From Bacteroidales bacterium (GTDB taxonomy: Bacteria; Bacteroidota; Bacteroidia; Bacteroidales; F082), in contig JAFYUH010000108.1 in assembly GCA_017549605.1 (NCBI GenBank), positions 1-38,186 of the forward strand: a DNA stretch of 38,186 nucleotides. Direction: 5' to 3'. A program made the translations under genes and the position numbers. Below, one piece after another: positions 6,633 to 15,840 of this stretch (positions are counted from its first letter, which is position 1; every line of letters starts with the position of its first letter). Under the pieces are notes generated by a model. It was not told where the DNA came from. It searched no databases and was given only the letters and a program-made list of their open reading frames with translations.

Positions 6633-7495
6633 TGAATGTATTGAAAATAGCTTGCGTGCAGACTGACATCATCGCACGCGATCCTTCAAAGAATTTCTAT
6701 CATCTTGATGAACTTTTCAAGAAGATTCAAGATGATAGAGATATCATCATACTTCCAGAGACTTTCACCACTGGATTCCCAGCAGAGCCTGAAATGTTCG
6801 CAGAAAACGAAGACGGCCCTACCATGACATGGCTCCGTCAGAAAGCAAAAGAACGCAACTGCGTCATCTGCGGAAGTTTCATCACTTCGTTTGGAAGTCA
6901 ACAGACAACAGACAACGGACAACAGTCATCATCCACATCTCAGAGTCTCAGTGACTCGGTGTCTCAGTGTCTTAAATACCACAACACCCTCGTCTGGATG
7001 AACCCTGACGGTTCTTATCACACTTACAACAAGCGTCACACCTTCATGGGTGGAGAAAAAGAACAGTTGTGCTGCGGTCAGGAACAAATCACGATAGAAT
7101 ATAAAGGATGGAGAATAAGACCTTTCATCTGTTACGACTTACGTTTCCCTGCATGGCTTCGTAACAGCTACAAAGACGGCAAGTTCGAATACGACTTAGG
7201 CATCGTCATTGCCAACTGGCCATTGCAGAAGTCATATATCTGGAACACACTTCTCTCAGCAAGAGCGATAGAAAACCAGGCTTGTTTCATAGGCGTAAAC
7301 AGAGTCGGCACCGACCATAACAATATCAATTACATCGGTGAGACTAAAGTCGTGAACGGCAAGGGAAGGACAGTAGCAGAACTCGCAGACGAAGAAGATA
7401 TTCTCGAAACCGAGATCGATATGGAGTCGCTGACAAGCTTCAGAAACTATTTCACGGTACATCGCGACTGGGATAGATTTGTTATAGAGAAATAA
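6632..7495 (+). CDS. Omega-amidase-like carbon-nitrogen hydrolase with in-frame repeat insert
   Basis: This 287-residue nitrilase-superfamily enzyme resembles omega-amidase (Nit2/YafV), which hydrolyses 2-oxoglutaramate and 2-oxosuccinamate in methionine salvage and metabolite repair. The catalytic triad is visible: E43 in LPETFTTGFP, K134 in YNKRHTF and C167 in FICYDLRFP. Between the strands GSFIT and KYHNTLVW sit about 29 extra residues (86-114), rich in Ser, Gln and Thr, encoded by 6887-6973. That DNA is built of GACAACA-type heptamers followed by GTGTCTCA-type octamers, the same words that fill intergenic gaps elsewhere in the window. The reading frame and triad are preserved, so the enzyme may still be active with an enlarged loop. 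The start is the ATG that ends the preceding array. Confidence 0.92.
   Translation: MNVLKIACVQTDIIARDPSKNFYHLDELFKKIQDDRDIIILPETFTTGFPAEPEMFAENEDGPTMTWLRQKAKERNCVICGSFITSFGSQQTTDNGQQSSSTSQSLSDSVSQCLKYHNTLVWMNPDGSYHTYNKRHTFMGGEKEQLCCGQEQITIEYKGWRIRPFICYDLRFPAWLRNSYKDGKFEYDLGIVIANWPLQKSYIWNTLLSARAIENQACFIGVNRVGTDHNNINYIGETKVVNGKGRTVAELADEEDILETEIDMESLTSFRNYFTVHRDWDRFVIEK
6897..6974. repeat. Two repeat families inside the nitrilase gene
   Basis: Five phased heptamers cover 6897-6931 (GTCAACA, GACAACA, GACAACG and variants). A 6-nt link and a partial unit lead into four octamers at 6943-6974 (GAGTCTCA, GTGACTCG, GTGTCTCA, GTGTCTTA). Heptamers of this type recur at 20100-20134 and 33439-33475 and, reversed, at 11384-11400. 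The octamers recur at 11442-11473 and 26865-26896. Confidence 0.9.
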
Positions 7496-7507
7496 AGTTT
7501 TTTTTCA

Positions 7508-7515
7508 TAAATTTG
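7508..7515 (+). promoter_or_regulatory. -7 promoter element for trkA
   Basis: TAAATTTG matches TAnnTTTG exactly, 14 nt before the trkA ATG. The nearest upstream TTG (7479-7481) is 26 nt away, longer than ideal. Confidence 0.5.
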
Positions 7516-7529
7516 CCTAAAAATAAATT

Positions 7530-8870
7530 ATGGATATCATTATAGCGGGAGACGGCGAAGTTGGAATGCATCTGGCTCAGGCATTGGAACATGGCGATCA
7601 TAACATCACAATTGTTGACCCTCATGAAGAGCTTCTGAAAATGATAGAGTCACAATCAGACTTGATGACCATCATTGGCGATTCCACCTCAATACGAGTC
7701 TTACAACAAGCTAACGTAAAGAAAGCCGACTTGGTCATTGCCGCTCTTCACGACGAACATATCAACCTTCTCACAGGTATCCTAGCAAAGAAACTCGGCG
7801 CTAAGAAAGTTATCGTCCGCGTCAACACCATGGAGGATCTCAGCAAAGAGAACTGGCGTATCTATCAAGACTTAGGCATCGACGGCATAGTATCTCCTGA
7901 AGACATCGCTGCTCAGGAAATCATCAACTTGTTAAAACAGAATGTCGCTACCGAAGCTCACGACTTCGCAGGCGGCAAACTGGAACTCCTGATGATAAAA
8001 CTCGAGCCTAACGCTCCATCCATAAACAAAACCTTGGAAGAACTCATCGAGAACTACAAGCACATCGACTTCAAGGCTTTGGCAATACACCGCAGACAAA
8101 ACACCTTCATCCCTAAAGCAGATGACGTGTTCCACGAAGGCGACCTCGTTTATGTCATCACCAAGCCTCACGCCATCAAAGAACTGATGGAACTCAGCGG
8201 CAAGACAAAATTCAGCATCAACAACGTGATGATCGTAGGCGGCGGACGTATCGGAAAGCTGACGGCAAAACGTCTCGAAAACGATCTTAACATCAAGATC
8301 ATCGAACAGGACAAAGAACGTAGCTTCGAACTTACCAATGTTCTTTCCAACACCTTGGTCATTAATGCTGACGCACGTAACGTCGACCTCCTCGAAGATG
8401 AAGACATCAAAGACATGGACGCTTTCATCGCTGTGACAGACAATACCGAGACCAACATCCTGACATGTCTGCAGGCCAAGTCATTCGGCGTGAAACGTAC
8501 CATCGCCATGGTTGAAAACATCGACTACATCGACATATCTCAAAACATAGGCATCGACACCATCATCAACAAGAAACTCATCGCTGCGAGTTATATGGTG
8601 CGCTATACATTAGGAAGCAACGTCTCCTCACTCAAATGCCTTAGCGGCATCGATGCCGATATCGTCGAGTTCGTGGTACGCGACGGCGCCGCTGTGACAG
8701 ACAAACCTATCAACAAACTCAATATGCCTGAAGGCGCCATCATCGGCGGCATCATAAGAGGCGAAGACAGCTACATCGCTACAGGCAACTTCCAGATACA
8801 GGCAGAAGACAGAGTGGTGGTGCTGGTATTGCCTAAGACAATCCAGAAAGTAGAGAAACTATTCCGTTAA
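7530..8870 (+). CDS. trkA: Trk potassium uptake regulatory subunit TrkA
   Basis: This 446-residue cytoplasmic protein has two RCK repeats. Each has a Rossmann domain with a dinucleotide loop (GDGEVG at about 7-12; GGGRIG near 233-238) followed by a TrkA-C domain (about 140-222 and 365-446). This is the two-repeat TrkA layout; it binds NAD(H) or nucleotides and gates the TrkH/TrkG potassium channel. In Bacteroidales trkH commonly lies next to trkA, but here pgk follows 47 nt downstream and no trkH is in the window. The -7 element at 7508 suggests its own promoter. Confidence 0.95.
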   Translation: MDIIIAGDGEVGMHLAQALEHGDHNITIVDPHEELLKMIESQSDLMTIIGDSTSIRVLQQANVKKADLVIAALHDEHINLLTGILAKKLGAKKVIVRVNTMEDLSKENWRIYQDLGIDGIVSPEDIAAQEIINLLKQNVATEAHDFAGGKLELLMIKLEPNAPSINKTLEELIENYKHIDFKALAIHRRQNTFIPKADDVFHEGDLVYVITKPHAIKELMELSGKTKFSINNVMIVGGGRIGKLTAKRLENDLNIKIIEQDKERSFELTNVLSNTLVINADARNVDLLEDEDIKDMDAFIAVTDNTETNILTCLQAKSFGVKRTIAMVENIDYIDISQNIGIDTIINKKLIAASYMVRYTLGSNVSSLKCLSGIDADIVEFVVRDGAAVTDKPINKLNMPEGAIIGGIIRGEDSYIATGNFQIQAEDRVVVLVLPKTIQKVEKLFR

Positions 8871-8917
8871 TTAAAAATGATAAAGACGTATCTACGTCAT
8901 AAAAACAAATATAGAAT

Positions 8918-10165
8918 ATGGTAAACATCGAACAAACTAATTTTAATGGCAAACGCGTTATTGTCCGCGTAGACTTCAACGTCCCATTGGACGAAAACTT
9001 CAACATCACTGACGACACTCGTATCCGTGCAGCGATGCCTACTATCAACAAGGTCATCAATGATGGCGGCAGACTTATCCTGATGTCACACCTCGGTCGT
9101 CCAAAGAAAAACCCAGACCCAAAATATTCTCTCCAACATATCGTAAATTATCTTAGCCAAGTAATAGGCAAGGAAGTCATCTTCGCTGACGACTGCATGA
9201 AGGCAGAAGAAAAAATCGCTGCTATGCAAGACGGCGATGTTCTCTTGCTCGAAAACCTCCGTTTCTACGCAGAAGAAGAAGGTAAGGTCCGCAGCATAGA
9301 AAAAGGCGAAGAAGGCTACGACGAAGCCAAGAAAGCTCTCAAAGAAAGCCAAAAGGAATTTACAAAGACATTGGCATCTTACGCCGACTATTACATCAAC
9401 GACGCTTTCGGAACAGCACACCGTGCTCATGCTTCAACAGCGCTCATCGCTGACTATTTCGACGCAGAACATAAGATGTACGGCTTCCTCATGGGTAAAG
9501 AAGTAGACGCTGTCAATAAGGTCATGAAAGACATCAAACGTCCTTTCACAGCTATCATGGGCGGTTCAAAAGTCTCAACAAAAATCGAGATCATCGAAAA
9601 CCTCTTGACAAAAGTCGACAACCTCATCCTCTGCGGCGGCATGACTTACACATTCAAGAAAGCTCTCGGCGGCAACATTGGCAAGTCTATCTGCGAAAAC
9701 GACAAACTCGATTTAGCTCTCTCATTATTACAAGAAGCTAAAGACAAAGGCGTCAACTTGGTATTAGCTGTCGACGCTGTCGTTGCCGACGACTTCAGCA
9801 ATAACGCCAACACTTTGGTTGTAAATCCAATGGATATCCCAGAAGCATACGAAGGCATGGACATCGGTCCTAAGACAAGAGAGTTATTCGGCGAAGTCAT
9901 CAAAAACTCAAAGACTATATTATGGAACGGACCATGCGGAGTATTCGAATTCGACAACTTCTCAAACGGTTCAAAAGCTATCGCTGAAGCTATCGCCGAA
10001 GCAACAAAGAACGGCGCTTTCTCATTGGTAGGCGGCGGCGACTCTGTAGCATGCGTCAACAAGTTCAACTTGGCAGATCAGGTTTCATACGTATCTACCG
10101 GCGGCGGCGCATTGTTAGAAGCCATCGAAGGAAAAGAGCTCCCTGGCATAGCAGCTATTAAGTAA
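8918..10165 (+). CDS. pgk: Phosphoglycerate kinase
   Basis: This 415-residue glycolytic enzyme transfers phosphate between 1,3-bisphosphoglycerate and ADP. Visible features are [12 protein letters not shown] in the N-terminal substrate domain, [32 protein letters not shown] and the C-terminal nucleotide segment [13 protein letters not shown]. Length and motif order are normal. A small inverted repeat (GACGTA-TC-TACGTC at about 8884-8897) lies in the 47-nt gap after trkA. The GT4 gene starts 13 nt after the stop and is probably cotranscribed. Confidence 0.97.
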   Translation: MVNIEQTNFNGKRVIVRVDFNVPLDENFNITDDTRIRAAMPTINKVINDGGRLILMSHLGRPKKNPDPKYSLQHIVNYLSQVIGKEVIFADDCMKAEEKIAAMQDGDVLLLENLRFYAEEEGKVRSIEKGEEGYDEAKKALKESQKEFTKTLASYADYYINDAFGTAHRAHASTALIADYFDAEHKMYGFLMGKEVDAVNKVMKDIKRPFTAIMGGSKVSTKIEIIENLLTKVDNLILCGGMTYTFKKALGGNIGKSICENDKLDLALSLLQEAKDKGVNLVLAVDAVVADDFSNNANTLVVNPMDIPEAYEGMDIGPKTRELFGEVIKNSKTILWNGPCGVFEFDNFSNGSKAIAEAIAEATKNGAFSLVGGGDSVACVNKFNLADQVSYVSTGGGALLEAIEGKELPGIAAIK

Positions 10166-10178
10166 GAAACTTATTTAT

Positions 10179-11336
10179 ATGAAAGATTTAATGATCATTG
10201 GTTTCGACGCTAAACGTATCGTTCGTAACAACACAGGTCTTGGCAATTACTGCAGGACTTTAATAAATGATATGATACGTTGCAACGACAGCAATATGAA
10301 ACTGCTGCTCTATACGCCAGATAAAGGTCGTGACGTATTAAGAAACCAGATCATTGAATCTGATAATTCAAAATTCATCTTCCCTAAAAAGAAGTTAGGC
10401 AAGATATACAAAAGCCTCTGGCGTACCAAAAACATCGTCAAGCAACTTCAGGAAGACAAGGTCCAGATCTATCATGGACTTAGCGGCGAACTTCCTCTAG
10501 GATTAAGAAATAGCGGCATCAAAAGCGTAGTGACAATCCACGACCTCATCTTCTTACGTCATCCAGAATATTATCATTGGTTTGACAGAAAGATGTATAC
10601 CTGGAAGTTTCACCAGACCATAAAACAAGCTGATCGTATAATAGCAGTATCAGAACGCACCAAGCGTGACATATTGGAATTTGGCAAGATAGACCCTGAA
10701 AAGATATCCGTCATATACCAAAGCTGTAACCCTAAGTTTACAAATATGCCTACTGAAGGCGAGATGGAAGCCACGTCCAAGAAATACGACCTGCCTAAGC
10801 GATATCTGCTTTGCGTAGGAACGATAGAAGAACGCAAGAACCTGATGCTTGCCGTCAGATCCTTGAGTCTTTTGCCAGAAGACATACATCTCGTCGCTGT
10901 TGGCAAAAAGACAAAATATGCCGACAAGGTGATGGAAACCGCAGACAAGACTGGAGTATCACACCGACTTCATTTATTAAGTGGCGTCAGCGATGACGAA
11001 TTGAACGTCATATATAAAAAAGCCGAGGTGTTTGTATATCCATCACGATATGAAGGTTTCGGAATACCTATCATTGAAGCCATCTTCTGCGGACTGCCAG
11101 TCGTTGCCAGCACAGGATCGTGCCTTGAAGAAGCAGGAGGCCCAGACTGCCTCTATGTTAATCCAGACGATACAGAAGGAATGGCAGCCGCTATAATGCA
11201 ATTGCTCAATAATGAAGAAGAACGTAAAAGACGCATAATATCAAGCTTAGAATACGTTCAAAAATATAAAGGAACAAACATCGCTAATGCGGTCATTGAA
11301 GTTTATGAGGAGTTGACTTTGAACTTTGATCTTTGA
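10179..11336 (+). CDS. GT4-family glycosyltransferase, C-terminus formed by repeat
   Basis: This 385-residue GT-B fold enzyme resembles GT4 mannosyl/glucosyltransferases. The N-terminal half has GLGNYCR and VVTIHDLIFLRHP; the C-terminal half has LCVGTIEERKN and the nucleotide-sugar E-x7-E motif in EGFGIPIIEAIFCGLPVVAS. No membrane segment is seen. The acceptor is unknown; a cell-surface glycan is the usual role. The last residues (about LTLNFDL) and the TGA stop at 11334-11336 are encoded inside a TTGAACT heptamer array that continues to 11381, so the original C-terminus was probably overwritten. Confidence 0.88.
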   Translation: MKDLMIIGFDAKRIVRNNTGLGNYCRTLINDMIRCNDSNMKLLLYTPDKGRDVLRNQIIESDNSKFIFPKKKLGKIYKSLWRTKNIVKQLQEDKVQIYHGLSGELPLGLRNSGIKSVVTIHDLIFLRHPEYYHWFDRKMYTWKFHQTIKQADRIIAVSERTKRDILEFGKIDPEKISVIYQSCNPKFTNMPTEGEMEATSKKYDLPKRYLLCVGTIEERKNLMLAVRSLSLLPEDIHLVAVGKKTKYADKVMETADKTGVSHRLHLLSGVSDDELNVIYKKAEVFVYPSRYEGFGIPIIEAIFCGLPVVASTGSCLEEAGGPDCLYVNPDDTEGMAAAIMQLLNNEEERKRRIISSLEYVQKYKGTNIANAVIEVYEELTLNFDL

Positions 11337-11400
11337 ACTTTGAACTTTGAGCTTTGAACTTTGAACTTTGAGCTTTGAACAAAGTCTGTTGTCTGTTGAC
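11313..11400. repeat. Heptamer arrays (TTGAACT, then GTCTGTT)
   Basis: Nine phased units of TTGAACT, TTGATCT or TTGAGCT type cover 11319-11381. Two GTCTGTT units (11384-11397) follow, the reverse complement of the AACAGAC-type heptamer in the nitrilase gene. The first units encode the end of the GT4 protein. Confidence 0.9.
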
Positions 11401-11401
11401 C

Positions 11402-11434
11402 AAAAAAAGAGCTGCCTCGATGAAGCAGCTCTTT
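11402..11434 (-). terminator. Rho-independent terminator for the T9SS protein gene
   Basis: AAAGAGCTGC (11406-11415) and GCAGCTCTTT (11425-11434) form a 10-bp stem with a 9-nt loop. On the minus strand it runs into seven Ts (11402-11408). It lies 36 nt beyond the stop of the minus-strand gene and can also block plus-strand readthrough from GT4. Confidence 0.88.
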
Positions 11435-11441
11435 CTACTTA

Positions 11442-11473
11442 GTGTCTTAGAGTCTTGGCGACTCGGTGACTTA
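11442..11473. repeat. Octamer array (GTGTCTTA type) flush with a stop codon
   Basis: Four 8-nt units are present: GTGTCTTA, GAGTCTTG, GCGACTCG, GTGACTTA. The last three bases (TTA, 11471-11473) are the minus-strand TAA stop of the T9SS protein gene. Confidence 0.85.
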
Positions 11474-14020
11474 TTTCTTCACAATCTTAACCATTGTCTC
11501 ATCAACGCTAATGAAATACATACCTGCATTGAGATTTGAGAGGTCGATTGTGTTGATGCCTTCGCTGATGTTTTGTTGTGAAAGCATTTGACCGTTGACA
11601 GAATAAATCTTGACAACTGCGTCTTTTGCACTTTCTATTGTAACGAAATCTTTAGCAGGATTTGGATACATAGTGAAAACTACTTCATTGTTTTCTGCTA
11701 CAGATACTGTGAGTGTTGCAGTAGCTGTTGCTTTTTCTGATTCGCCGTCTTCATAAACAGCTGTTACAGCGTAGTTATATACACCTGATTCCAAGTCTTC
11801 GTCAACGTATGATGTTTGTGCTGTATTGCCGATCAAAGCATCATTTCTATAGATATTGTATTTTGTTGGTTCTGCATTGATTGGAGCATTCCATGTCAAT
11901 TCAATATCGTTATCGCTAACTACTCTTGCTTCAAGATTTGATACTGGTGAGAATTGGTCTGCAAGTTGGTAATATTTTGCAGAAGCCTTGCTTCCCATAG
12001 CGATATCTGTATAAACGACACATGGAGATTCGTTGTGTAATGTCATTGCCATGTATGTGTCTGTACTTGATTCTGTGAAAGCTCTTTGACCGACATAAGA
12101 CCATTCTGTTCCGTTATATTTCATCACAGAAACTTTGTCTCCGAAGCTGCCGTCAGCGTAAGCTACATAGAAGTTATTTTCGCTGTCTACAGCAACGTCG
12201 ATGCCTTTAACTGTGCCGTCTGCTACGTTGTCGCCTAACATTTCCCAGTCAGCGCCGTTGTGACGATAAACTGCTAATTGTTCAGTGCCTTTTACAACAT
12301 AAGCGAGGTAGATGTTACCGTTAGCGTCGATTGCTACGTCTTGACAGTTTTTAGCGATGAAGTTTTCTTCAGATACTGGAGCGTTGCCTATTGTCAACCA
12401 GAGTTCGCCTACGAGTTTAGAGACGTACATCTTGTTGCCAGCGTAGAAGTCAACCCATGACACATAAGGAACGCCTTTGCTGTCGAGAGCCAATCTTGCC
12501 CATGAGCCACCGCCTGATGTAATGTAGCTGCCCATTGTTTCCCAGTTGCCGTTTTTATATCTGTTCAAGTAATAACGGTTGCTTTCACCTGCATCGTTAA
12601 ACGCTACATAAACGCTGTTTTGTGCGTCAACAACAATCTTTGGAACTGAACCGATCTTACCGATGTTGCTAACTTCTGACCATTCGTCATTAGCATATTT
12701 CATGACTTTGATAAGGTTGTTTGACTTAAGGTTATATGTTACATATACACCGTCAGTACCAGCAGCGATGCTACCATCGTAACCCATTTCTTCCATGATT
12801 GTTGCCAACTTCTTCCATGTCTTGTTTTTAGAATCATATCTGTAAAGAGCAGGGAAACCTGATTCATATAAGAATGTGTAAACATCACCATTGTAAGAAC
12901 ATGTTCCGAAGATGAAGCCGTATCCAACTTGTGTGAAAGCGCGTTCGCCTAATGTCTCCCAGCTTGCATTCAAAGCGTCTTTAACAGTGATTGTGAATTC
13001 TTGGTAAGTTGCATCTGCGCCATCGCTGACTTTCAAAACTACTATATATTCACCTGCTTGTGCTGGAACGCCAGAAAGTTTTGCTGACTTACGATCAATT
13101 TGTTTTAATGTCAACCATTCTGGTTTTTGTTCTACGCTTACGACAACGTCTTTATTGTCTGTATCGTGGAAATATACATCATAGATATATTCTGTACCAG
13201 CAGGAACGTCGAAAACAGGAACTGAAGTGAATTTTGGAGCAGCGTTTGTTTTGCCGTTAGCGTAAGCGCTTATGCCAGCATTGTCGACAGTGCCGTTTTC
13301 ATTCAATACGATACCAACGACTCTGATGTAGTTGTGGTCATAAGCCTCTGGCAAATAATATGTAAATGTCTGAGCGAATGACTGACCTTTTGCAAGTGTC
13401 ATTGGAAAACCTGTTTCGCCTTCATAAGGAGAGAGAAGCTGACGAGCTACGTGGTCGTAAGCAATTCTATAAGCAGGAACTGGGTTTGGAAGATTTTCAA
13501 AACCACCTACAGGGAAATAGTAGTTTGAATATTGGTTTGCTTGGTTATATTGTGAAGTTGTACCAGAGACAGCATCTTCGCAAACAACGCCGCCAACTGT
13601 GTATGTGCCTTCCATATTTTCAAGAGCTGTGACTGTGACTATCGCTGTCAACAAACGTGTAGCTTCTTCGAATTGTGTTGTCACGACAACGCTTGCTTTT
13701 GGAGCGTAGTTCATTTCATCCTGAACAGAAGCGAACCATTCGTCTGTGTTCTTACCAGTGAAACGACGACCGATATTTGCTGATGGTGCTGAAGTGAACT
13801 TTGCTTTTTCAAAGTAATCTTCGCATGCCATTACGTCGTTGGTATGGATTGCTATCGCGATAACATTGTCATAAGTATGCATCAATGAATCGATGTAGTA
13901 AATACCAGTAGGGCAATAGCTGCACCATGTTCCGGTAGCCTCTTCAAGAAGCACATTCTTTTGCGCTGTCAAGATGTTCAAAGACAACATCGCGCAAATA
14001 ACAAGTAATAATTTCTTCAT
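11471..14020 (-). CDS. Secreted multidomain protein with Omp28-like domain and T9SS sorting tail
   Basis: This 849-residue exported protein has a signal peptide (1-20, ending TAQ). A thioredoxin-like Omp28-type domain (about 21-245) carries the redox motif TWCSYCP (C33, C36). A putative Ig/cadherin-like domain (about 262-345, PEWLTL..SG.P..AG.Y) follows. Next is a long repetitive beta-propeller-like region (about 350-680) with motifs like 'iAvD..gn.YvayvD', then an FN3 domain (about 695-775), and finally a Por/type IX secretion type A C-terminal domain (YPNPAKDFVTIES...LNAGMYFISVDE). It is predicted to cross the outer membrane by T9SS and be anchored or released at the surface. Its role is unknown; Omp28 relatives are surface lipoproteins of periodontal Bacteroidales. 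Confidence 0.88.
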   Translation of the reverse strand: MKKLLLVICAMLSLNILTAQKNVLLEEATGTWCSYCPTGIYYIDSLMHTYDNVIAIAIHTNDVMACEDYFEKAKFTSAPSANIGRRFTGKNTDEWFASVQDEMNYAPKASVVVTTQFEEATRLLTAIVTVTALENMEGTYTVGGVVCEDAVSGTTSQYNQANQYSNYYFPVGGFENLPNPVPAYRIAYDHVARQLLSPYEGETGFPMTLAKGQSFAQTFTYYLPEAYDHNYIRVVGIVLNENGTVDNAGISAYANGKTNAAPKFTSVPVFDVPAGTEYIYDVYFHDTDNKDVVVSVEQKPEWLTLKQIDRKSAKLSGVPAQAGEYIVVLKVSDGADATYQEFTITVKDALNASWETLGERAFTQVGYGFIFGTCSYNGDVYTFLYESGFPALYRYDSKNKTWKKLATIMEEMGYDGSIAAGTDGVYVTYNLKSNNLIKVMKYANDEWSEVSNIGKIGSVPKIVVDAQNSVYVAFNDAGESNRYYLNRYKNGNWETMGSYITSGGGSWARLALDSKGVPYVSWVDFYAGNKMYVSKLVGELWLTIGNAPVSEENFIAKNCQDVAIDANGNIYLAYVVKGTEQLAVYRHNGADWEMLGDNVADGTVKGIDVAVDSENNFYVAYADGSFGDKVSVMKYNGTEWSYVGQRAFTESSTDTYMAMTLHNESPCVVYTDIAMGSKASAKYYQLADQFSPVSNLEARVVSDNDIELTWNAPINAEPTKYNIYRNDALIGNTAQTSYVDEDLESGVYNYAVTAVYEDGESEKATATATLTVSVAENNEVVFTMYPNPAKDFVTIESAKDAVVKIYSVNGQMLSQQNISEGINTIDLSNLNAGMYFISVDETMVKIVKK

Positions 14021-14047
14021 AACTTTTTGTTGATTTAATTAAGGGCA

Positions 14048-14055
14048 CAAAGATA
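14048..14055 (-). promoter_or_regulatory. -7 promoter element for the T9SS protein gene
   Basis: Minus-strand TATCTTTG matches TAnnTTTG exactly, 27 nt before the start at 14020. A TTG lies 23 nt further upstream (14079-14081), slightly wide for a -33 element. Confidence 0.6.
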
Positions 14056-14066
14056 AAAAAAGTCTT

Positions 14067-15809
14067 TTAATAAACTTTCAATTTATCACCAGTTTGTTCT
14101 ATGATTGCTCTATAGTATTCTTCGCTGAATTTAGGTTGTTCAACTTTAGGAGCGTAGAACTTGTGGCTCTTTGGTGTTGCTTGTGCAGTCTTGACGTTGA
14201 AGTCCATATATTTTACAAATAAATATTTATAGAACTCTCTCCAGTCTGCAACCAATCTTTCAGCTTCTGTGCTTGAGAATGCTGTGAGGAACTTGACAGC
14301 TTCTGCTGGATTTTCATTATATAATCTAGCTGCTTGTTCGTCGATGCTTGCTACTGCTTCAGCCCAGCCTTGTTCATAAGCTGCTTGGCGTTCAGCGATT
14401 TCTGGTTGGATGTAACGATATTTTGTATAAGCCCAGTTTGTAACTTGGTTGAATGCCCAGAATGCTGATGTCTCTGAGAATTCCATGATGCTGCCGTTGC
14501 CTACTCTGTATGCGTTAGGGATTTCGGTCATACATGTGTACATTGGGCAATATACTGTGCTTGCTGCATCGTCAACGCCGAACCAGATGATACCGCCGAT
14601 TTCAGCGATTGTGTTAGGACGACATTGTGCTACGAATGAGAATGCTGTCTGTTGTGTTGCTGTTGCGCGTTCGTGAACGTATTCAACGCCGTCAACTTCC
14701 CAGCCCATTGGACGTGGTCTGTAAGGACAACCGAAAGGACCAGCGCCGATGTCTTGAGTCATGTCGAGTTCTGTTCCTTCAAGGTGGTCACGCATAAATG
14801 CCATAACATCTAAAAGGCTGACTTTTTCTGTTGGCTTAACCCAGAGAGGCATTCTGTTTGTTGGGAAGTTCTCAGGTGTTTGTGGCTGACCGCTTACATA
14901 AGGTTTTGCGCGGTTGATGTTTCTACCTGTTGCATAATCCCAGTATTGATCCATGCCGTCAACGATTTGGTTGAACATAGCCCAAACACGGATTTCACAA
15001 GCACGAGCGCCGCTGAAGTCTACTGGTGCATAAACGTCTGAGAATGAGAATTTCTCATCTGGACCTGCGTATAAATTATTTTTCTTAGCAAATGAGATAA
15101 CGTCAGCTGCATAAACACAGTCGATGTTTGAATTCTTCAAAAGCTTGTCGATGTTCTTTGAAGTGATACTGTTTTTATTTTGCTTGTTAGCCAATGGGAA
15201 AGTAGTGATACGAGCTTGGTTGGCGTGAGCTGAAACATAGCCGTCTGGCACACGGAGAGCTACCCAAACAGCGCCTGTCTCTTGACCTTTACCGATAAGT
15301 TCCATGATCCATACTTCGTTAGGGTCAACGATAGAGAATGATTCGCCGTCGCTGATATAACCATAGTTAGCAACTAATTCAGCCATGACCTTGATAGCTT
15401 CACGAGCTGTCTTAGCACGTTGTAATGTGATGTAAATCAAGCTGCCGTAATCGATCAAACCATTAGGATTGCCTAAGTTTGGAAGTCCGCCGTAAGTTGT
15501 CTCAGCAATAGCGAGCTGCCATTCATTCATATTACCTACAACGTTGTAAGTGTGAGCAACTTCTGGGATGCTGCCGAGATATCTTCCTGAGTCCCAATCG
15601 ACGATTTGTCTCATTGCACCTTCTGGATAGTCGGCTGCTGGGAAATGATACAATTCGCCATAAAGGACGTGAGAGTCAGCTGCGTAAGAAACCATAGATG
15701 TTCCGTCAACAGAAGCTCCCGGAGTGATTAAGAAATTTGTACATGCCATAACTGGTCTCACGAATGATACCAAGCAGATAGCAACTAATAAAGTCAATAC
15801 TTTTTTCAT
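14067..15809 (-). CDS. Peptidase family C69 (dipeptidase A-like), secreted
   Basis: This 580-residue protein has a signal peptide ending at about residue 22 and then CTNFLITPGASVDG. In the C69 Ntn-hydrolase family the cysteine exposed after propeptide removal is the nucleophile, here C23. Family segments follow: SYAADSH, WQLAIAETTYGG, ITLQRAKTAREAI, SIVDPNEVWIMELIG and YVSAHANQARI. It probably hydrolyses dipeptides in the periplasm or outside the cell, fitting the amino-acid-fermenting habit of many Bacteroidales. It lies 31 nt after ribF and may be read from the asd-ribF transcript; the gap is too short for a clear promoter. Confidence 0.93.
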   Translation of the reverse strand: MKKVLTLLVAICLVSFVRPVMACTNFLITPGASVDGTSMVSYAADSHVLYGELYHFPAADYPEGAMRQIVDWDSGRYLGSIPEVAHTYNVVGNMNEWQLAIAETTYGGLPNLGNPNGLIDYGSLIYITLQRAKTAREAIKVMAELVANYGYISDGESFSIVDPNEVWIMELIGKGQETGAVWVALRVPDGYVSAHANQARITTFPLANKQNKNSITSKNIDKLLKNSNIDCVYAADVISFAKKNNLYAGPDEKFSFSDVYAPVDFSGARACEIRVWAMFNQIVDGMDQYWDYATGRNINRAKPYVSGQPQTPENFPTNRMPLWVKPTEKVSLLDVMAFMRDHLEGTELDMTQDIGAGPFGCPYRPRPMGWEVDGVEYVHERATATQQTAFSFVAQCRPNTIAEIGGIIWFGVDDAASTVYCPMYTCMTEIPNAYRVGNGSIMEFSETSAFWAFNQVTNWAYTKYRYIQPEIAERQAAYEQGWAEAVASIDEQAARLYNENPAEAVKFLTAFSSTEAERLVADWREFYKYLFVKYMDFNVKTAQATPKSHKFYAPKVEQPKFSEEYYRAIIEQTGDKLKVY

Positions 15810-15840
15810 ATCAAATAATTTAAAGTGTTAATAATCAATT

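Noticed and set aside
8884..8897. Short palindrome before pgk as a terminator
   Set aside because: It has only 6 bp of stem, a 2-nt loop and no T run, and trkA-pgk may be read together.
9646..10068. 140-residue open frame opposite pgk
   Set aside because: It is an antisense shadow of pgk; composition is explained by codon bias on the coding strand.
11313..11400. CRISPR-like array
   Set aside because: The units are 7 nt, contiguous and without spacers, and no cas genes are present.
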